From positions 7,194,710 to 7,258,709 of the forward strand of contig CM034407.1 of the NCBI GenBank assembly GCA_019925095.2: DNA of 64,000 nt, in the 5' to 3' direction. The position numbers and the translations under genes were made by a program. Shown here in pieces: positions 10,483 through 21,689 of the stretch. Every line of letters starts with the position of its first letter. Position 1 is the first letter of the stretch. A model generated the notes under the pieces. That model had not been told where the DNA came from and made no database searches. It was given only the letters and a program-made list of their open reading frames with translations. The DNA is from Dendrolimus kikuchii (lineage: Eukaryota; Arthropoda; Insecta; Lepidoptera; Lasiocampidae).

Positions 10483-10849
10483 GCTACGTTCCACTTGTCG
10501 CTCATAACGCCCAAAATGCTCCTTCAGCCACTCCACATATTGACAACGGTCGTTATGCTCGCCGTGATAACGTCACTAATGATGGTCATAATTTTTGATT
10601 ACGCAGCGCTCACAACGACCTTTGTCAAGAGGTGGGTCGTAGTGGGCGTTGATCACAGAGCATTAATTCTCTATATCGATACGTTGAAAAATGCGCGATT
10701 TTCATATCAATCAATGAAATTCGTGTATTTCGTCGTTAATGACATCAACGCATCATAATCCGTTCCACTTATGTTTGTAAACGCCCGCAGAAAAGTGGAA
10801 ATATTGTGGCCGTAAGCGTGGTCGTTGTGAACCTCATGTGGAACGTAGC
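10483..10849. mobile_element. MITE with GCTACGTTCCAC ends (367 bp)
   Basis: Perfect 12-bp terminal inverted repeats GCTACGTTCCAC (10483-10494) and GTGGAACGTAGC (10838-10849). The next bases also partly pair. The open frame inside has no family resemblance and the superfamily is not assigned. Confidence 0.6.
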
Positions 10850-11441
10850 CAAGTATGTATATGCGTTGTATGACGTCGGCTTAGAATGAAGTGTTTGTCA
10901 CGTCCCTTCGATGTCATTATAAAAGGATTATACACACATTAGGTGATGCGGGTTAATAATTAAGTACAGCGGCTGTAAAGCTCCTAAATCCTCTATTTCT
11001 AGATGGCACCACCGGTCATTCTATAATTTTTGTCTTTCTGTTACATAAAACATTTCTAACGCAAATCAGTCAATACTTTAAACAAACATACATATAAAAT
11101 AAGTTCTTATATTATTATTGATTTAGTTGTAAATATCACATGATCTCTTAAAACAATTAAAATTATTTTTTCATCATATTTCAATAATATGTACCGTGTG
11201 TTCGTGATAACTTGATACACACGCCTACCGACCCACAAAAAAAATTATTCCTTATACGCAGTTATACAAAATGTTATAATAAAGAATATTACAAAAAGTC
11301 ATTATTGTTTTCAAGTAATTGTAGCGATTTTAGATGTTTTTGACTTTAGGTGTTAGTATATTTTTGTTTGTTGGTAACCCTGCGTGTCATGTAATAGTTC
11401 TAACACACTATAAAATTATAGTACTTCAATTGCAAAGTATG
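10850..11441. other. 3' flank of the dCMP deaminase gene
   Basis: AT-rich. It lies downstream of the minus-strand gene whose stop codon is at 11442-11444 and probably includes its 3' UTR, but no clear AATAAA signal was found close to the stop. Confidence 0.35.
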
Positions 11442-11520
11442 TCATTTGGAGGGGCTCATTGCCTCCCAGTCGACCTTGGCAAAATTGATTTCGATTTTGT
11501 CATGTTGAGGTTTATATTGC
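11442..11520 (-). CDS. DCTD: dCMP deaminase exon 5 (stop)
   Basis: After TTGTTTACAG, one G completes a Trp codon, then [18 protein letters not shown] and seven more residues to TGA. Position and pattern match the basic 'P-x-x-x-x-I-x-I-x-F' end of the family. Confidence 0.88.
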
Positions 11521-14500
11521 CTGTAAACAAGAAAACAAACATTATAATTGAATGTATTTTTTTTACAATTTAAAGAAAAGAAAGAAAGAAAAACTTTATT
11601 TGAAAAAATAGCGACTTAATTACATTCTGCTCTATACACAGAGCATAATTCGAGAAATTGTACTCCGCATTTTACAGCAAAGGTTTGCACTCAGCATATT
11701 GCTGTGCCGGAATTATATCCGACACAACGCTGATTTTCAGTGCAAACCTTCCTTTTGGCGTAAGACTAAAATGACCGAATTTTATTAAATAAAATAATAA
11801 TTAATAAAACTAATTCTACTTATGAAATATTTAATTAGTACAACAAATAAATACATTTTAATAAAACTAATAATAAAATACTTTGTTACTTAAAATTAAA
11901 ATAACTATTCGTGTAACAACTTGTATCGAATCATCTATTGGAATACAATTCGATAGTGATTGACACAAAAAAATATAGCTACTAGCTATTAAATGACGAT
12001 TTTTTTAATTCTTGCTAAATAACTATTTGACGTGACAGATTTACGACATTCTAAAATAGCAGGGCTTTTTTTGGGGGCACCGGGGGCACGCAGTGGCTTT
12101 AAAGGAAATTTCTAAAATATCGAAAAATTGCTATAAAATTTGAAAAATGAAAAAAGAAATCAATTTTGGTAACCTTTACAAAAGAAATGGATTTTTTTAT
12201 AGGTGTTTGGAATGGACCTACAAACAAGGAAGTCGGTTAATAAATTATAGACTTACAACTTTCGAGAATTATCGTGCCCCCAAAAAAGAAGTGATAAAAA
12301 AAGGCCTGCATTAGTATTTGCTGGTCGATCTATTTTAAAACCTGCTATATAATATATGACCATGTTCTCAATATACCATATATATTTGCAGTGAAATTAG
12401 AACAGAAAGTAAAAATTAGAGAGATGTGCTTGAATATTATTTTTGAATGTTGATGATGACAAAATACACAAATTATAGAGGAGACATATGTACATTGAAA
12501 TAAGAATTTTGTTGAGAAACCATACCAATATTTGACTCCTGAAGCATCAAACATTCTCTTTGATGCAACATTTGTAGGTTTTGATGCATTTTTGTCTGAC
12601 ATATATATAACTTCTTTGATACCAGATTGTATTATAATTTTCGCACATTCATTGCAAGGGAAGAGACCGACATATATAGTACAGTCCCTGACATCAGCTG
12701 AATTTTTGTTGAGTATTGCATTCATTTCTGCATGGCATACTGAAAGATAATTTTGAAATTACTAGCTAGGAAATATAACAACATGCACACTAATTACAAC
12801 TTTCTATATCTTACAAAATTCTTTTACCTTTCTATTGATTAAAATTGAACTTTTAAGTCCAGACAAGTAATGCTTTCTACCACCCATGGTCCTTATCATA
12901 ACTATTCTATTGCCTTCAACAGAATAGTAATTAAGATGTAAAAACCCAACAAAGCCAGAAAGATGGTGGTTTCCAGTCAAAAGCACATACAAGTAAGTTA
13001 GTCACCACAACACCTCTGTTTACTTAATTAAGTTAGATTAAAATTACATTTGCAAAAGGCATAATCAATAAGATACATCTAATTTAAAGTACATTGGTGA
13101 AGTCCTGATTTTATGGTCTCTTCATATTAGCCGAAGATGGCTGTGCAATGTATAAATGTAACGCTGAAAGTATATGACTAAATATAGACCACAGTTAATT
13201 TTAAACCATAATTCTTTTGGTTAATTAGAATTTTGTTAGAGGGCATACAACGTAAAACAGTTATAAATATCAAGATTCTATTGATTTATTGTTTATAGTT
13301 ACATTTCTATTTTTGCACTTAACCCAAGTGAGTTTAGAGTCCATAAAAATATCTCCCTGCTGGATTCGGAGCTACTTATTTCTAAGCTTACGGACTGTAT
13401 ACCCATAGCCCAATGCATATTGACGGAATTCACACATAGGTGTTATCTCGTTGTCTGTAAGTGTTTATTCTAAAATAGGTCAAATGTTTATATTTGAAAT
13501 TATTACCATAAAATTATACCTTTATCTTTATTTTTAAGGTTCTGTAGTTGTTTGAGTAAATACGGATCCCTCATCAGATCATCAGTCAGATGGACAAACA
13601 TGACAATTTCATAAGGGTTTTGTTTTCAGCAAAAAAGCTTTGGAACGCGCTGCCTAGTGCTATCAGACAAGCAAAATCACTACCGACATTTAAAACAATG
13701 ACCACAAAATATTACTTCTCCTTGGAATATGATGATACTTAAACATACAAATATATATAGAACTGTAGTTCTATCATTTTACCAAGGTTTGGGAAATAGG
13801 TTTATTCTAATTGCTAATCACAAATAATCCATATTACAATCTTACCATACAAATGTTTATTATCCAAAGGGCTTGGTGTATTTTTACCCCACGGGAAGTC
13901 ATCATCGCTGCATCCTAAAGGCATTCCATTATACCTGTAAATTTTTCAAAAAAGAATTAAAAATACCATCAAAAAGCCTCTGTAGTAATGATACATTTTT
14001 GAACCCTGAAAAAAGCATGTGCAGCTTAGCCAGTTTTTCAGGTGTAATGTCCATATTGGCGGCATCAGTGGAGGACATTGTAACTAAATTATTTGGTGAG
14101 ACAATTGTAACATGTAACCAGTTTGATGAAAAAATAATGTAACCAAAATATTTAGTTACAAGATCCTGGACTGACACTGACAATATATTATACTTATAAT
14201 TAGGTATATATAATACATAAAAATGTATATTGAGGTTACCCATCCCTGTTTATCAATTATATAAATAGTATAAATATTGAGTTGAAAATTTAAATTACTA
14301 TCTAAAAAATTGTTTCCTTAGTTAATATGCTCTAATGATGTTGTACTTTAGAAACTGGAGTTGTACATAGAATTACATTTTACAATTGTAAACTGAGAGA
14401 ATTCGTGTACAATGCAGAATCAAAACCCATTATATATTTGTTACTAGCAGATCTTGCAGTGTTCTGCCATGAAAAATCTAGAACTGATGGCAGCACCACC

Positions 14501-14605
14501 TACTGGGTCCAATTGTAAATCTAAGGCATCTTAGCATCCAATCAAAAATAATATGACATACAAAAATTTTCATCAAGATCAGGCTATCGGTTTAGGAGTT
14601 CAGTG

Positions 14606-14636
<31 letters not shown>

Positions 14637-16104
14637 GAAGAATTATATTTAGAAGAAATAGCGTAGTTATAAAACATCATATTATATACACATTTTATAA
14701 TATAAAATTATATTATATAAACACATGGTGTCACACAAAAATTGATTTACTATTTACCAAAGCTACTCAGTTTGCAATAAATAAAGAAGAATTCATACCC
14801 AATCCCCACAATCTTATTTTCATTATTGACTACACAGGCACCAACTTGATAAGCAGGATCTTTACTTCTTTTTGCTGCCAAAAATGCTGTGGCCATGAAA
14901 TAATCTCGCCACCCAAGGTACTCTTCTCTCTTTCCTTGTTTATCGCTGCTGGAACCAAACAAATCTGGCATATGAATAATAGATAATGCTGTGAGGTAAT
15001 ATGTAAGGTCCCATAGTGACAACAGTCGCAAGGTTATTGGTTTGAAGGTATAGCTGGAATGAACGACATTGTTACAATTGAAAGAAGAACTCACCATCAC
15101 ATTCCACGAACAATAGAGTGACCAACTATCGGGTTCAACAGCACATTTAAATATTAACAGCATTTAACATTTCATTTGAACTAACACTAAATAGATGGTA
15201 TAAGAACAGATAGACTAAGATATTATAATCTTATGAACTCTGCACAAGACATCAAAATGAAACAAACATGAAAATTTGGGTATAAAATTACTGTTTTAAT
15301 CCTTAACATCTTCATTAAAATCTGTTAAGCTGTTTCAAAGCTTAAATGAGACAATCTTTTAAACTGAAACACAGCCAAAACTCTTAAAAATAATAATTTA
15401 AGATTAGGCATCATATAAATGAATTTCCAATAAATAAATTTTATTTTAATTTATTTTATAATTACATACACTTAAATTTTATTTTCTGGTACCTAGAGGT
15501 TTCTTACATATTATGGAAGTGGTTATTTGCTGTTTTAAATACATTTTTCTGTATATTATAAATAGAATACACTTATATATAATTACAATGACTTTATAAC
15601 TATTATAGTACAAAAAATTGTTATATTGTATTCTACTCATAGTCACTCAAGACTATAAGTAGAATACTGAGTTTAGCTCACCATATTCTATAGGCTATAG
15701 GTAAGGTGCCTAAACGGCTGTCTACCATTCCTCACTGGATAGCCATACTAATCTGTTGTCTGAGGTAGGCACCAGCCCTCTGATCACTATACTGATACTT
15801 AATGAGTTGTTTTGATAAATTTTTGTTAAAGCTCATGGCTTCAGGACCCCACGGTCCAAGCGCTTCAACAGGAAATGGCACAAACTTTAAATAGTCTTTC
15901 ATAATAGATAGGTTATTAAAATATCTTAATTGGTTCTAAACCAATTATCTAGGGTCTACCACTATGAAAAATACTTGCTCATCATAGAAATACCATAAAT
16001 AAAAATATTATTAAAAATGAGAAGGTTATAAAATATAGGTAAAACTTTTAAACAAACCTTTCTACTTCCAGACACAGCTGCGAAACTTTGTCACTCAGAT
16101 CCAT
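11442..16104 (-). CDS. DCTD: Deoxycytidylate (dCMP) deaminase, five exons
   Basis: Converts dCMP to dUMP, the precursor for thymidylate synthesis, in the cytosol. Coding exons run 16104-16058, 14948-14799, 13934-13846, 12739-12526 and 11520-11442 (47+150+89+214+79 nt), giving 192 codons plus stop with all phases matching. Residues 24-34 read [11 protein letters not shown], 46-65 contain the Q-V-G-A-C-V-V-N core, 67-70 YNGM, 98-100 the zinc-binding and catalytic H-A-E, and 123-128 PCNECA with the two zinc Cys (124, 127). The family is about 180 aa, so the model is full length. Each intron except the last has a canonical GT donor and CAG acceptor that can be read in the sequence; intron 4 also fits (GTATGG...TTTACAG). 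Introns 1, 2, 3 and 4 hold repeat insertions, but no exon is interrupted. Nothing suggests a pseudogene. Confidence 0.95.
11680..11750. repeat. Nested inverted repeat (double hairpin) in intron 4 of dCMP deaminase
   Basis: Outer arms AAGGTTTGCACT (11680-11691) and AGTGCAAACCTT (11739-11750). Inside lie CAGC/GCTG and TGTGCCGG/CCGACACA arms. It looks like the core of a foldback element. Confidence 0.6.
12059..12309. mobile_element. Inverted-repeat element in intron 4 of dCMP deaminase
   Basis: Left end GCAGGGCTTTTTTTGGGGGC, right end the reverse of GCAGGCCTTTTTTT with TTTTTTGGGGGCAC a few bases further in. The CAGGG ends suggest hAT, but no 8-bp TSD is seen. Confidence 0.5.
12526..12739 (-). 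CDS. DCTD: dCMP deaminase exon 4 (catalytic zinc site)
   Basis: Acceptor ATCTTTCAG; encodes [16 protein letters not shown] and later [12 protein letters not shown], carrying His98, Glu100, Cys124 and Cys127. It ends in KY plus TG before a GTATGG donor. Confidence 0.95.
13535..13741 (+). mobile_element. LINE reverse-transcriptase C-terminus in intron 3 of dCMP deaminase
   Basis: Positions 13619-13741 translate to [20 protein letters not shown], then PTFKTM... and stop, the usual end of Jockey/CR1-like LINE proteins. The preceding bases (13535-13618) are noncoding repeat sequence. Orientation is opposite to the host gene. Confidence 0.6.
13846..13934 (-). CDS. DCTD: dCMP deaminase exon 3
   Basis: An 89-nt exon between TTTACAG and GTAAG. 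It encodes [15 protein letters not shown] and the loop leading to the active site, starting with one base and ending with one base of split codons. Confidence 0.92.
14057..14181. mobile_element. MITE, family M1, in intron 2 of dCMP deaminase
   Basis: Left arm TGGCGGCATCAGTGGAGGAC, right arm ending GATCCTGGACTGACACTGAC. Consensus ends read about GGCGTCAGTGCAGGACCTTG followed by TAACTA. Related copies at 25743, 42443 and 62794. Confidence 0.65.
14440..14650 (-). mobile_element. Helitron-like fragment with (CA)n
   Basis: Contains CACCACCTACTGGGTCCAA and TTTAGGAGTTCAGTGACACA shared with 21060-21250 and 22948-23091. A perfect (AC)n run lies at 14606-14634. Confidence 0.5.
14799..14948 (-). CDS. 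DCTD: dCMP deaminase exon 2
   Basis: Acceptor TTGGTTCCAG before CAGCGATAAA; encodes [15 protein letters not shown] onward through the V-G-A-C-V-V-N core to VGI and two bases of Gly. The donor is GTATGA. A second acceptor three bases in (CAG CAG) could drop one residue. Confidence 0.9.
15655..15965 (-). mobile_element. Retroelement E fragment in intron 1 of dCMP deaminase
   Basis: The minus-strand translation reads [19 protein letters not shown], then [17 protein letters not shown], a stop, and LGTLP. The same protein tail occurs at 21690, 26585, 37665 and 48785. It ends in the GTATTCTACT...AGTAGAATAC hairpin. The retroelement clade is not assigned. Confidence 0.6.
16058..16104 (-). CDS. DCTD: dCMP deaminase exon 1 (start)
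   Basis: ATG at 16104-16102 opens [15 protein letters not shown] plus two bases of the next codon before a GTTTGT donor. The start was chosen because its phase exactly joins the C that begins exon 2. The first residues are less conserved in the family, so a further upstream start cannot be wholly excluded. Confidence 0.8.
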
Positions 16105-16638
16105 AATTCTCACAGCGTTAGATCTGTAATAAATATTAACTAGTAACTAAATAGTATATATACTCAGTCTCATTGATAATTGATAATTAGAATAAACAAA
16201 ATTAATTATCAAAAGTCAACAAGATTTTGTCAAACAACTCCGAACGGGGAATTCCGTCACAATAGAGGAGCACACAACATAGATTTTAGGTAATACACTA
16301 TGTATAAAACGGATGAGCCTCTCTGGAATAAAAATATCAAATATCATTTACCCTGTCAGATAGATGGCGCCACAATCGATAACTCTATAAATTTCTGTAT
16401 ATGGTACTAATAACTTATAACTTGTTCTTAATTTAAATAAAGGGAAAGACAGAATAATATTAGTTTAAAAAACTTATATATAACTCTACAATTTATGCCA
16501 AAAGTAAAAAAATGGTTCGCGTAAAACTTCATGTAAATGTGTGAGAGATTTACCAATGACTGTAATTTGTGGTTTTATTTATGGAGAATGCGTTAGCACG
16601 ATATATTTATTCAAAGATATTGCAGAGCTCCGTTAAGT
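16105..16638. other. Upstream region of dCMP deaminase
   Basis: AT-rich 5' flank of the minus-strand gene; it should contain the promoter, but no TATA or initiator could be singled out. Confidence 0.35.
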
Positions 16639-16890
16639 TCTATCCGTGCAGGAACGGAGAAATAATACAATTTCCTGCGGCCGGGGGCCTGTCGTAAGAG
16701 GCGACAAAACAACCCACACCTAGCTGGTAAGGCATTTGCTCAACTGGATGGCTACCACCCCTGGTCTAAAGTACGCCGCCAGCAGCACATTTGTAGCACC
16801 TTTAGTGTTGCAAATGTCCATAGGCAATGGTAACCGCTTTCCATCGAGTGGGCTGTCTGCCTGTCTGCTGCACTCCTGCAATAAAAAAAA
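16639..16890 (+). mobile_element. Repeat family A, well preserved
   Basis: Runs from TTCTATCCGTGCAGGAACGG to GCAATAAAAAAAA and is flanked by a 7-bp duplication GTTAAGT (16632-16638 and 16891-16897), which fixes its ends and its retroposed nature. Confidence 0.75.
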
Positions 16891-18449
16891 GTTAAGTGGA
16901 CTAAATGGAATCTAATTATAATTTTGATATTCCTGGACCACTTGATGGCGCTAGTTTTAGTACATTTTTTTATTTTTCGATTATGTAGGGGAAATACATT
17001 GGGATGGTATAGAATCTCTATCTCCTATGTCCTATTATATTAATGTCTGGCTTAAAGACCTAGTTGCCAAGCCATAAATAGATATTTAAAAAAAAAATTA
17101 ATGTACTCTGGGGTCTCCAAAGAGCGGCGAGCCATAGAGTAGAACACAGACTAGTTTTCAGGGTGACTATTTGCAACATATGCCACTATGTGGCTAATAC
17201 TGCCAACACTTATGGTGGTGCTTCATCTGCGATAATGTTACAGATATAGGCCGATTAACGCAGATATGACAATTTCTTTTATATAAATTTGAGATGTGAC
17301 ATTATTAACGACATTAAATATGACAGACGATTTATGAATAGACGCTACATAATGTAGCTATTCAATAGCAGCGTTATTTTTAACGCTTTAAATAAGACGT
17401 CTTTAGTCACAACCAGTATCTTTAACGCTATTGCAGGTGGAGCTGTACCATTACAAAAAACTAATCTTGAAATGTTCTGGGGTTTTGGGTATAAAGCTTG
17501 TTGATCCAGTCGTATTAATAATTCTTTTAAATAATAGGTGCTTGTGGGGACTCTAAAAGGTTATATACAATACATATACAGTCGTGGAACAAGAATAATA
17601 CAGTTCTAATTAGCATTTATTGTGGATATTATTAATATAGTAGTATTTATAGCGGAACGCTTCATGTGCGAGTGTGTTTAAAAATAGTCTTGAACAGAAA
17701 CCACATGAAACTTCAATTTCCCGCCAAAAACTCGAATCAGACTTGCACACAGTCATTTGTTTTTTAAACAACTGTTGAATTTATACGGTTTATTTGTCAC
17801 TTACGATTTTATTAATATTGAGTAAGAATACGTTTATAAATTTCTTTGAGATTACTAAAGAAGCATTCAAATTATTTCTAACTCAATATGAATAAGACTG
17901 TTGTTATAAGTATCGAGTATTTTAATTTTAAAACTTCACTCGTTGGTTTTTGACTTAAAGCCGAATATAGCCCTTCCTGGGCGTTATACTATGAATAATG
18001 CATTCTTCGTGTTAAGTACGTATTTGGTTCAAAGACGAAGATGGTTGTAGCATGCTAATAAGTAGCTCGATGATAATTTAAACACATATTTCCGAATCGT
18101 CCTTTGTGGATAGAGTCGTAGTAGAAAGATACAAAACAAAACATTTTTAATTTTATTATATTTTTTGGTAGTATTGCCTCAGTATGTTAGCACCATCATT
18201 TAAGCGTCCAAGAAACTATTTAGACCAAAATAACGAGTTAGCCAACATTCTAGTCCCCGAAGCGGCTGGCTATACCAACATTTCTACAAAACACTTTAGC
18301 AAAACGATTCAGTTTTATGTCCCTAATCAATTTTTATTCCTTTCCATCTTTATATCGCTACGTTTCATCCGAATGATGGATATTCTCAATAGTCTCATAC
18401 GTACTAAAACACCCTGGTGTTCCACCTTTCCTCATGGGCTTGGGTTGCG
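16891..18449. other. No gene seen
   Basis: AT-rich. Only a short piece at about 17035-17075 (CTTAAAGACCTAGTTGCCAAG) matches the 3' end of repeat D. The open frame near 18184-18582 has no recognisable domain. Confidence 0.4.
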
Positions 18450-18690
18450 GGACATGATCTTGCATTGCAGTCCTGCAGTGGGCGGAGCTTGCAGGACTCA
18501 AGAGGCGTTCTGTTCGGTGTTGCCGAATGCAATGCATGCTGCAACAACTCACGGTGCTACCGGTTCTGCCAACATAAGGTAGAGACGATGACCCTCAAAC
18601 GGTGCTGCATTGCGCGGGGGAGTGCTACGCGAACTGCTACACGGACTGCAATGCAGGACCGTGAATGGACTCTTAAAAGCTAATTTAGAT
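18450..18690 (+). repeat. Interspersed repeat rich in TGCAGGAC, copy 2
   Basis: Inverted relative to 3268-3415 and longer. Repeated internal motifs (TTGCAGTCCTGCAG, ACTGCAATGCAGGAC) make it partly self-complementary. No protein is recognised in any frame. Confidence 0.55.
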
Positions 18691-19084
18691 GGCGGGCTTC
18701 TATATTGGGTGGCTGAGGGAGACCGTATTTCGGAATCCAAATGTGGAAGTGCATTTAGAATTTTTGGAACGTTCCCAGCGGACTGCTGTTTATGAATACA
18801 CCCAACATATTAAACTGACCTTTGTGGTTCATATTAGAATAATTAATATTTGATTGTAGGTTTAATAATACATAATTAATTTTTTTTATGATTACTTTTA
18901 ATTGCTGAATTAATTATTTGTTATATATTTAAATAAATTACAAATAATTTCGTAGCCTTGATTAAAATTTTGAATTATATATATTTATTCCATCGTTTTA
19001 CAATGAAATAGATTTTTTTTTAAATTGAATACCAGAGTGTTTCTAATTTGTTTGGAAATCCGTTTACGATAAGTAGCAGCCTGC
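18691..19084. other. No feature seen
   Basis: AT-rich sequence, no supported feature. Confidence 0.35.
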
Positions 19085-19325
19085 CTGTGTGTTAAGTCTT
19101 GTTTATCATCTGTATACTATTAAAATAAAAAAAAATACGAAAATGAGCAAAATAACCAAAATGACGAAAATTACATCACAAAAAACAAAACCTATTTATT
19201 CTACTTTCTGGGATAACCTTTCCAAAAATCTATCTCTTTTCCGGAATGAAGAATATCCTATGTTCATCTACATATGAAAGCGAACAGACAGACAGAGTTA
19301 CTTTCGCATTTCTAATATTAATAGA
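19085..19325 (-). mobile_element. Helitron-like family H1, 5' fragment with a degenerate 9-bp array
   Basis: On the minus strand it begins TCTATTAATATTAGAAATGC and continues AAAGTAACTCTGTCTGTCTG, the same start as 30272 and 59366. At 19136-19185 a decayed run of AAAATGACC-like units fills the place where the other copies have long minisatellites. Confidence 0.6.
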
Positions 19326-19342
19326 AATTAGAACAATATAAA

Positions 19343-20216
19343 TCTATAATATTATAAAATTCTAAACATGCCGTGTCTGTACATTGAAGCTACATAAAAA
19401 AAACTGGAATAGACTATATAGTCTCCATAGAGTACATACTCTATGGAGAAAACGATGCACTTTTTTTTTGTTTATTGTCTGTTTGTTCGGGATTCACGTT
19501 TAAAACTACTGGGCCGATTTCGACGTGGTTTTCGTTGATCGACAGCAAATTCCTAGACTTAAAATCTGCGCTATTTTTTTATCCTGGGAATCCCGCCATA
19601 AATTTTCTGAGAATTATATAAAATGGCCAGATTAAAAAACAATCGAATTCCAATGCGATTTTTTCACTAACTGATAGCAAATTTTATGTAATAAAATGTG
19701 TGATTTTTTAATCCCTAGAATCCCGCCGGAATTTGCCCGGGAGCGCTTTGAAGTTGTTCGGGTGCATAAAAATTAGCTTTTTCCGACACAGTTTCCATTA
19801 AAATGATAACTTGTATAATTTTTTAAATGGTACCTATGATATTTTGTGTCCCGGGTATACCACGGGCATTTTACCGGGTATTGTACAAGTTAGTTAGATT
19901 TCATAAATATTAGCTGATTGCGATACGATTTCACTTAAACGATAGCTTAAGTTCTTTTTAAGTGTTGTGATATATTATATTTCGGGAATCCCGTGGGAAT
20001 TTTCCCGGGAGTGTTATGCATTATATTACTTACTTCAAATCAGGCTGGCTTCGACTCACCTCTGTTTTGCTGGGCAGTTGTCTAGATTATATGGGCTTAA
20101 TTTCTATGTTATTTATTTTTATATTATATGTAAAAAACCAAAATAGGTTTTTATGTAAGTAAAAAAAGCTATTTCCTAGGGTTTCATACGCGGTGTAGCC
20201 GCGGGGCAAAATCTAG
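19343..20216 (+). mobile_element. Helitron-like element, family H2 (full length)
   Basis: Starts A|TCTATAATATTATAAAATTC and ends with hairpin CGCGG-TGTAG-CCGCG (20189-20203) followed by AAAATCTAG|T. The best-preserved H2 copy in the window, 874 bp, without Rep/helicase coding. Confidence 0.75.
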
Positions 20217-21059
20217 TGTTATATGTAGGTTTAAAAGTAAGTGAAAATGACTTAGAATAAATGCAAAAAGCTTTTGGATAATCATACATGTATTAATGAT
20301 TTTTATGTGGGTATTTTAGACTTATTACTGATGTATGAAACCCGCCAATCCATCTTTAAAATAGCGTGGTGACTATATGGGTTACCTTTACACTAAAATG
20401 GGCAGGCCCATGCCCAGCCTTACGACATTTATTTGGTGATATTATTATATTCATTAATTATTATTAGTGACTGTACATTACTCTTTTCATATAGTTTTTC
20501 TCGGAGATAGGATGGCAAAGAATGCGTAACAACCTTGAATATAAATATGTGTTTAGTTGTCATTGCCAGCGTGTGACCCGTTTTTAATGGCCAAATGTGT
20601 AAAATGAATATTTAATCTCATGAATTTTTAAAGAAATTTTCTATTTCGCTTTAAGCATAAAGAATTACAATGTACCTATTTTTTCTCCATTCAAAATAAA
20701 TTTGTATCATTATTCGAGGTAACTCAGTGGCTGACGCAGTCGCGTCTAATCCATTGGCGTTAGTGACGAATTCTGAACACTGATACAACTGATATGTAAA
20801 ACTTATCAATTCGGCTTGGACAAGTATGGTGAGTACGTTTTAAAGATGAGGAGGATGGATTTCAGTAGTAGGACGTTTAAGGGCTGATGTTATAATTACA
20901 TCTCAGGAATGTTTAGGCCTTGCAGCTTTGAATAAACATAGATATTCCGGGAACACGAACAGACACACTCTCACGCAAACGCGCATTCGTACACACCATG
21001 CGCGCCTGCAACACATTTGCAACACGACGAGTATTATCAACATGTTGGTAAGAAATAAA
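20217..21059. other. No gene seen
   Basis: AT-rich. A stretch at about 20718-20790 (GGTAACTCAGTGGCTGACGC) resembles a tRNA A-box, but no matching B-box was found. Confidence 0.35.
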
Positions 21060-21250
21060 ACTTAGAACCCGATTGCAGCGCCACCTACCGGGTCCAAATG
21101 TAACCTATCCTATCTTTCAAGTTGGATCAAACTGCACACCGTGTGAAAATTTGATTAAAATCGGTCAAGTAGTTTAGGAGTCCATTGAGGACAAACATTG
21201 TGACACGAGATTTATATATATTAAGATATATATATATATATATATATATA
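21060..21250 (-). mobile_element. Helitron-like fragment
   Basis: Contains GCGCCACCTACCGGGTCCAA and TTGATTAAAATCGGTC shared with 14440 and 22948, followed by a (TA)n run at 21224-21250. Confidence 0.5.
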
Positions 21251-21689
21251 CGTGACGTGCATACCAGTATTCTAATCAATATTATATTTACACATTTATG
21301 AGATTGGACATTTTTGATGATTTAGACCAATGCCCAATCTTATCGGCAGCTCTAACCGCGATATCATCTATTTGTATTTACATAGCATTACGTTCATGTA
21401 TTGACCATAGTCTTTAATTGCGCTAAATTATACATCATTAAATTGGTGGATGAAACGTGACGCAACATAAACTATAACGGATATTGTAATGACGGCAATG
21501 TCAAACCGGTCCAAGTATTAATTGATGGTTTGACCATGTTATTACGGATTTTTAAGTTAAATTTTGACAGCCATTTTGTTTAAGGTGAAATAAAAATAAT
21601 TTCTACGCCTTTGTCTTAGTAAAGTTATTTCAACGAGTATAAAATACACATACTAATTAGTTTACTTAAATTTTTTTTTATAGAAATGA

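Noticed and set aside
11334..11573. 79-codon plus-strand frame
   Set aside because: Overlaps the last exon of dCMP deaminase on the other strand.
12059..12309. hAT assignment for the CAGGG-ended inverted repeat
   Set aside because: No 8-bp TSD (TAAAATAG versus CATTAGTA), so the superfamily is left open.
12345..12525. Extension of dCMP deaminase exon 4 to the stop at 12345
   Set aside because: A GTATGG donor at 12525 and an in-phase terminal exon at 11520 give the conserved C-terminus; the read-through residues are not family-like.
13873..14142. Plus-strand frame across dCMP deaminase exon 3 and intron 2
   Set aside because: Shadow of the exon plus MITE sequence.
18184..18582. 132-codon plus-strand frame
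   Set aside because: The second half lies in the TGCAGGAC repeat, and the first half shows no family features.
20718..20790. Possible tRNA gene (GGTAACTCAGTGGCTGACGC)
   Set aside because: No B-box, no cloverleaf could be drawn.
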